Origin: DATAEU01 sp046735355
Lineage (GTDB): Bacteria > Actinomycetota > UBA4738 > HRBIN12
DNA length: 9,786 nucleotides
Assembly (NCBI GenBank): GCA_046735355.1
Contig: JBKPTC010000141.1
Span: 1 to 9,786, forward strand
Direction: 5' to 3'
In this document: in pieces, positions 6,847 through 9,786 of the stretch
Layout of the letters: every line of letters begins with the position of its first letter
Numbering within the stretch: the stretch's first letter is position 1
Made by a program: the position numbers and the translations under genes
Notes under the pieces: model-generated
Database searches by the model: none
What the model was told of the DNA's origin: nothing
The model's input: the letters and a program-made list of their open reading frames with translations, nothing else

Positions 6847-7976
6847 GATGCGACGGACAGCCGGACCGGTTCGCGGCCAGGTCCCGCGGCCGGGACGAGC
6901 GCCCGGATCGCCGCGACGACCTCACCGGGCTCGATCGCCGTGAGGCACGCGTTGTGGCCGAGCGGGCAGAGGCTCTTGCGGCAGCCGCGGCACGGAACGT
7001 CATGGACAACGAGTCGGTGGACGACGCGCCACGGGGCGTGCTGGAGGTTCGTGAGCGCGTAGACGTCGACGACGGGCGTTCCGACCGCGGCCGCAATGTG
7101 GGCCGGGCCGGTGTTGTTCGTGATCAGCACGGGCGCGATCGCGATCAGGGCCGCCAGCTCGGCGACGGACAGCTGACCGGCGAGCGACAGGGCCGAACCA
7201 CCGATGGCGTCGACGACCGACCGGGCGAGGGCGGCTTCGCCCGGACTCCCGGTGACGAGGAAGCGCCAGCCTTCCGCCGCGAGCTCCGAAGCGGCAGCCG
7301 CGAAGCGTTCCGGTGGGTAACGCCGGGACGCCGCGGTCGCTCCTGGATGGATCACGCCCCAGGACGGCGGGCCGGCGTCGAACCCCAATGTCGAGAGGAG
7401 CGCACGAACGCGGCGACTCGCATCGGGCGGGACACGGAACGAAAGGTGCGTGTCGTCCGTGTGGTAGCCGACCGCGGCAACGAGGTCGAGCTGTCGCTGG
7501 ACCTCGTGACGGATGGGTTCGGCGGCCTCGGGATCGCGGACCCAGTCCGTCAGCAGCTGGTACGGGTTGGTCGCGCAGTGCGCGAGCCGGAGCGGGATGC
7601 CGGCGAGATAGCACGTCAGAGCCGCCGGCAGCGGATCCTGGCTGTGGACGGTGAAGATGACGGCGGCGTCGAACTCGCGCCGCCGCAGGACATCGATCAG
7701 CGCGAGCTCGTGCTCCGGCCCGCTCCGGGTGGAGGTCGCCTTCATCCAGGCGACGTCGGTGGCGATGATGTCGTCGAGCTCCGGGATGCAACGGCTGGCG
7801 TCGGCGGCGCCGGTCGACGTCATGAGTGTCAGCCGCGCTTCCGGCACCGATTGCCGGATGGCGCGCAGCGCCGGCGTCGTCATCAGCACGTCGCCCAGCG
7901 CGTCGAGACGGACCGCGAGGACGTTGCGAACCTGCCGCCAGCGCGCCACGCCGTCGAGTGGCGCGAGCTCAGGCAT
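6843..7976 (-). CDS. Family 9 glycosyltransferase (heptosyltransferase-type)
   Basis: This 377-residue protein matches the GT9 (WaaC/WaaF-like, GT-B fold) family, which transfers heptose from ADP-heptose to lipopolysaccharide core or related glycans. Visible motifs: VRLDALGDVLMTTPALRAIR (22-41) at the N-terminus, WGVIHPGATAASRRYPPERF (206-225), VTGSPGE (241-247) and the family hallmark ITNNTGPAHIAAAVGTP (285-301). A Cys cluster, C329, C332, C337 and C344 around CRGCRKSLCP, follows and recurs in part of this family; it may bind a metal. ATG 7976 is chosen because it overlaps the hldE stop by 8 bases (ATGCCTGA) and lies a suitable distance before the first motif. The frame is open upstream to 8171, but that Arg-rich extension runs over the hldE 3' end and looks spurious. 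Its place directly after hldE supports heptose as donor, but this is inference. Confidence 0.93.
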   Translation of the reverse strand: MPELAPLDGVARWRQVRNVLAVRLDALGDVLMTTPALRAIRQSVPEARLTLMTSTGAADASRCIPELDDIIATDVAWMKATSTRSGPEHELALIDVLRRREFDAAVIFTVHSQDPLPAALTCYLAGIPLRLAHCATNPYQLLTDWVRDPEAAEPIRHEVQRQLDLVAAVGYHTDDTHLSFRVPPDASRRVRALLSTLGFDAGPPSWGVIHPGATAASRRYPPERFAAAASELAAEGWRFLVTGSPGEAALARSVVDAIGGSALSLAGQLSVAELAALIAIAPVLITNNTGPAHIAAAVGTPVVDVYALTNLQHAPWRVVHRLVVHDVPCRGCRKSLCPLGHNACLTAIEPGEVVAAIRALVPAAGPGREPVRLSVAS

Positions 7977-9552
7977 GCCGGCGCCCGCGTACCGCGGTAG
8001 ACGGCGGGACTGACCCGGGCATTGGCGCACGGCCCGGCCCCACCGCGGTCCCGGTCTCCTGCGGCGTCGCCGAACCCTCGCCGGTCCCTCGCCGGTCCGT
8101 GCCGCGGACGCGAGCGATGACGCCGGTCGTCGAGCGGTCCTCGATGTACGGCAGGATCTGGACGCTGCCACCCAACTCCTCGACGACGCGCGCCTCGGGC
8201 AGCCGGTCGAGGCCGTAATCGCCGCCCTTGGCGAAGACGTCGGGCCGGACGGTGCGGATGAGGTGCTCCGGGGTATCCGTGTCGAACGCGACGACGTGGT
8301 CGACGCAGCTGAGCGCCTCGAGCACCTCGAGCCGGTCGTCGAGCGAGTTGATGGGCCGCTCCGGGCCCTTCAACCGCCGAACGCTGTCGTCCGAGTTGAC
8401 GGCCACGATCAGCACGTCGCCGAGTGCCTTCGCGCGGTTGAGATACGTGATGTGGCCGCGATGGAGGATGTCGAAGCAGCCGTTCGTGAAGACGATGCGA
8501 CGGCCCTGCTGGCGGTGGAACGCGACCCGCGCGCCGAGGCTGTCGAGCGACTCGAGCCGCTTGCCGGCGCTCGTCGACAGCGCCTGTTCGAGCTCGGTGA
8601 TCGAGCAGCTCGACGTGCCGTCCTTGCCGACGACCACGGCCGCGGCGGCGGATGCGAGCTCCGCGGCGGCGGGCGTCGACAGGTCGGCGGCGAGCGCGAG
8701 CGCCAGCGCCGCCACGAACGTGTCGCCGGCGCCGGCGGCGCGGGTGTGGCTCCGCGGTCGAGCGTAGGTCCGGTACGGCGGCCGGCCGCGCTCGAAGATG
8801 AATGCACCGTCCGTGTCGACGGTCAGCGCGACGATTCGCGCGCCCGTCACGTCGAGCAGCCGATCGCCCTGCGACCCCACCTGGCGGGCCCGCGCTCGCG
8901 GATCCGTCAGCTCGCGCTCGCCGAGGAGCCGGACCGCCTCGCCGTAGTTCGGCTTGACGGCGGTCGCGCTGACACCCCCGTAGCGACGGAGGTCGCGCGC
9001 GTCGACGACGAGCACTTTCGGGTCTCGCTGTTGCAGCTCGGCGAGGACGGTCACGACGCGATCGGTGATCACGCCGTAGCCGTAGTCGGACACGACGATC
9101 GCGTCGCTGTCCGAATGGAGGTCGGTGAGTCGGGCGATCACCTCGTCCTCCGTCGCGGCATCGATGGGCTCGGTCGTGCCGGTGTCGAAACGGACGAGCA
9201 TGTGGCCGCCCGCCAGCAACCGCTGTTTGGCGAGCGTCGTGCGGTCCCGACGCGCGACCTGCTGGTCGTTCACGCGCGCTCCTCGCAGTCCGGTCCGCAG
9301 TCGTTCGGCCTCGCCATCGGCGCCGACGACGGACAGGAACGTCGCCCGGCCGCCGAGCGTCGCGACGTTGACCGCGGCGTTCGCTGCGCCGCCCGGCGCG
9401 TCGACGCGTTCGCGCAGCGTCAGGATCGGCACCGGCGCCTCGCGACTGAGGCGCTCGGCGTGACCGTCCAGGTAGCTGTCAAGGATCGCCTCGCCGACGA
9501 CGAGCACGCGCCGTCCACGGAGCGCGCCGAGCAGCGACACGAGCTGGCTCAT
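7969..9552 (-). CDS. hldE: Bifunctional heptose kinase / heptose 1-phosphate nucleotidyltransferase (HldE-type)
   Basis: The 527-residue protein joins both HldE halves. Residues 10-330 are a PfkB/ribokinase-type kinase that phosphorylates D-glycero-D-manno-heptose 7-phosphate at C1: DAPGGAANAAVN (51-62) and AAGAGDTF with catalytic-base Asp277. Residues 350-484 are the nucleotidyltransferase: FTNGCFDILHRGHITYL (355-371) with the HxGH motif (364-367), GGD (443-445) and EDRSTTGVIAR (471-481). E. coli HldE has 477 residues; here a 43-residue Gly/Pro/Arg-rich tail follows residue 484 and contains an 11-bp duplication. ATG 9552 overlaps the preceding phosphatase stop as ATGA and is the only start that fits the family N-terminus. 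In-frame sequence back to 9786 is a shadow of that gene. Neighbours complete the heptose pathway. ADP-heptose is the usual product; a GDP-linked sugar cannot be excluded. Confidence 0.95.
   Translation of the reverse strand: MSQLVSLLGALRGRRVLVVGEAILDSYLDGHAERLSREAPVPILTLRERVDAPGGAANAAVNVATLGGRATFLSVVGADGEAERLRTGLRGARVNDQQVARRDRTTLAKQRLLAGGHMLVRFDTGTTEPIDAATEDEVIARLTDLHSDSDAIVVSDYGYGVITDRVVTVLAELQQRDPKVLVVDARDLRRYGGVSATAVKPNYGEAVRLLGERELTDPRARARQVGSQGDRLLDVTGARIVALTVDTDGAFIFERGRPPYRTYARPRSHTRAAGAGDTFVAALALALAADLSTPAAAELASAAAAVVVGKDGTSSCSITELEQALSTSAGKRLESLDSLGARVAFHRQQGRRIVFTNGCFDILHRGHITYLNRAKALGDVLIVAVNSDDSVRRLKGPERPINSLDDRLEVLEALSCVDHVVAFDTDTPEHLIRTVRPDVFAKGGDYGLDRLPEARVVEELGGSVQILPYIEDRSTTGVIARVRGTDRRGTGEGSATPQETGTAVGPGRAPMPGSVPPSTAVRGRRHA
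8075..8096. repeat. hldE: Perfect 11-bp tandem duplication in the hldE 3' tail
   Basis: CCCTCGCCGGT occurs twice head-to-tail (8075-8085, 8086-8096). It lies in hldE just after the conserved nucleotidyltransferase end (residue 484). Since 11 is not a multiple of 3, gain or loss of one unit changes the frame of the rest of the tail, so the present tail sequence may be the product of a duplication. Confidence 0.9.
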
Positions 9553-9786
9553 CGGGCGCCGGCCATCGTGGCGTCGCGGGCGGGTCGTGGTTCGACCGCG
9601 CTGGCGTCGGCGCGGGCGTCCTCGGCGACGCCGTCGTCCGCGACGATGATGCGTGCCGCCGCCAGCAGGTCCGGAACGGCGTGGTCCGGCCGGCGATCGT
9701 CCGGGAGCTCGTTGGCAGTCCGGTGGTCGGGGCCGACCATGATCGTTCGGCAGCCCGCGGCGCGGCCCGCGGCAACGTCCATCCAC
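9549..9786 (-). CDS. gmhB: GmhB-like HAD phosphatase, C-terminal fragment (5' end beyond window)
   Basis: Seventy-eight complete codons are visible, open to the window edge. The fragment starts at WMDVAAGRAAGCRTIMVG, the motif IV region and following helix-strand of HAD-superfamily phosphatases (family form GDxxxD-xxAGxxAGC). LLAAARIIV near the middle is the usual C-terminal helix, followed by a 30-residue Ala/Asp-rich tail. In GmhB this enzyme removes the 7-phosphate of D-glycero-D-manno-heptose 1,7-bisphosphate, the step between the two activities of HldE. The stop overlaps the hldE ATG as ATGA, so the two genes are co-translated, and this context is the main reason for choosing GmhB over another HAD-IIIA phosphatase. 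The catalytic DxD motif is outside the window, so substrate assignment is an inference. The ATG at 9782 is internal to the domain and is not the start. Confidence 0.75.
   Translation of the reverse strand, partial: WMDVAAGRAAGCRTIMVGPDHRTANELPDDRRPDHAVPDLLAAARIIVADDGVAEDARADASAVEPRPARDATMAGAR

Noticed and set aside
5000..7096. Minus-strand frame of 698 codons, the longest stop-free frame in its area.
   Set aside because: It spans antisense recQ and an alternative frame of the GT2 and GT9 genes, is extremely Arg/Pro-rich and has no family motif, whereas the overlapping frames do.
5962..8000. Plus-strand frames of 239 and 348 codons opposite the glycosyltransferase genes.
   Set aside because: GC-rich antisense shadows; both minus-strand genes show complete family motifs and overlapping start/stop junctions.
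7977..8171. Longer N-terminus for the GT9 protein starting at 8171.
   Set aside because: The extension is Arg-rich and overlaps the conserved end of hldE; ATG 7976 fits the operon junction and family length.

Overview
The window is a very GC-rich (roughly 70% by eye), gene-dense bacterial segment that uses GTG and possibly TTG starts and has strongly G/C-biased third codon positions. I see seven protein-coding genes, two of them cut by the window edges, and no RNA genes, insertion sequences, CRISPR arrays or phage genes. The gene families (RecQ with an extra winged helix-like segment, fused HldE, GT9 and GT2, CheB/CheR hybrid kinase) fit a high-GC soil- or water-type bacterium. Actinobacteriota or Chloroflexota look most likely to me, but the sequence alone does not settle the phylum.

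Layout. 1-2943 (minus, 3' end beyond the window) is a very large signalling protein: CheB methylesterase, CheR methyltransferase, PAS, long coiled coil, second PAS, histidine kinase. Across a short divergent gap (2944-3099, with a hairpin, a 13-bp palindrome and a possible promoter) lies a second CheB on the plus strand (3100-4185) with a C-terminal Cys/His cluster. It is followed on the same strand by a RecQ-family helicase (about 4325-5998). Between or inside these two genes is an 18-bp tandem repeat (4223-4330) that affects where RecQ translation begins.

The right half is a minus-strand operon read from 9786 down to 5938: the end of a GmhB-like HAD phosphatase, a fused HldE kinase/nucleotidyltransferase, a GT9 (heptosyltransferase-type) glycosyltransferase and a GT2 glycosyltransferase. 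The three junctions overlap by 4, 8 and 4 bases, so translation is probably coupled. The genes fit making a nucleotide-activated heptose (ADP- or GDP-linked) and adding it, with other sugars, to a surface glycan. The operon's last gene converges on recQ and overlaps its 3' end by 61 bp.

How it fits together: the two chemoreceptor-modification-type proteins probably form one local signalling module, the heptose operon is a separate envelope-sugar module, and recQ sits between them as a DNA repair gene with no obvious link to either. I found no convincing new multi-gene system. The most unusual items are the SD/start-bearing repeat ahead of recQ, the two receiver-less CheB proteins facing each other, and an out-of-frame 11-bp duplication at the end of hldE. 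No stretch over 300 bases lacks a gene.
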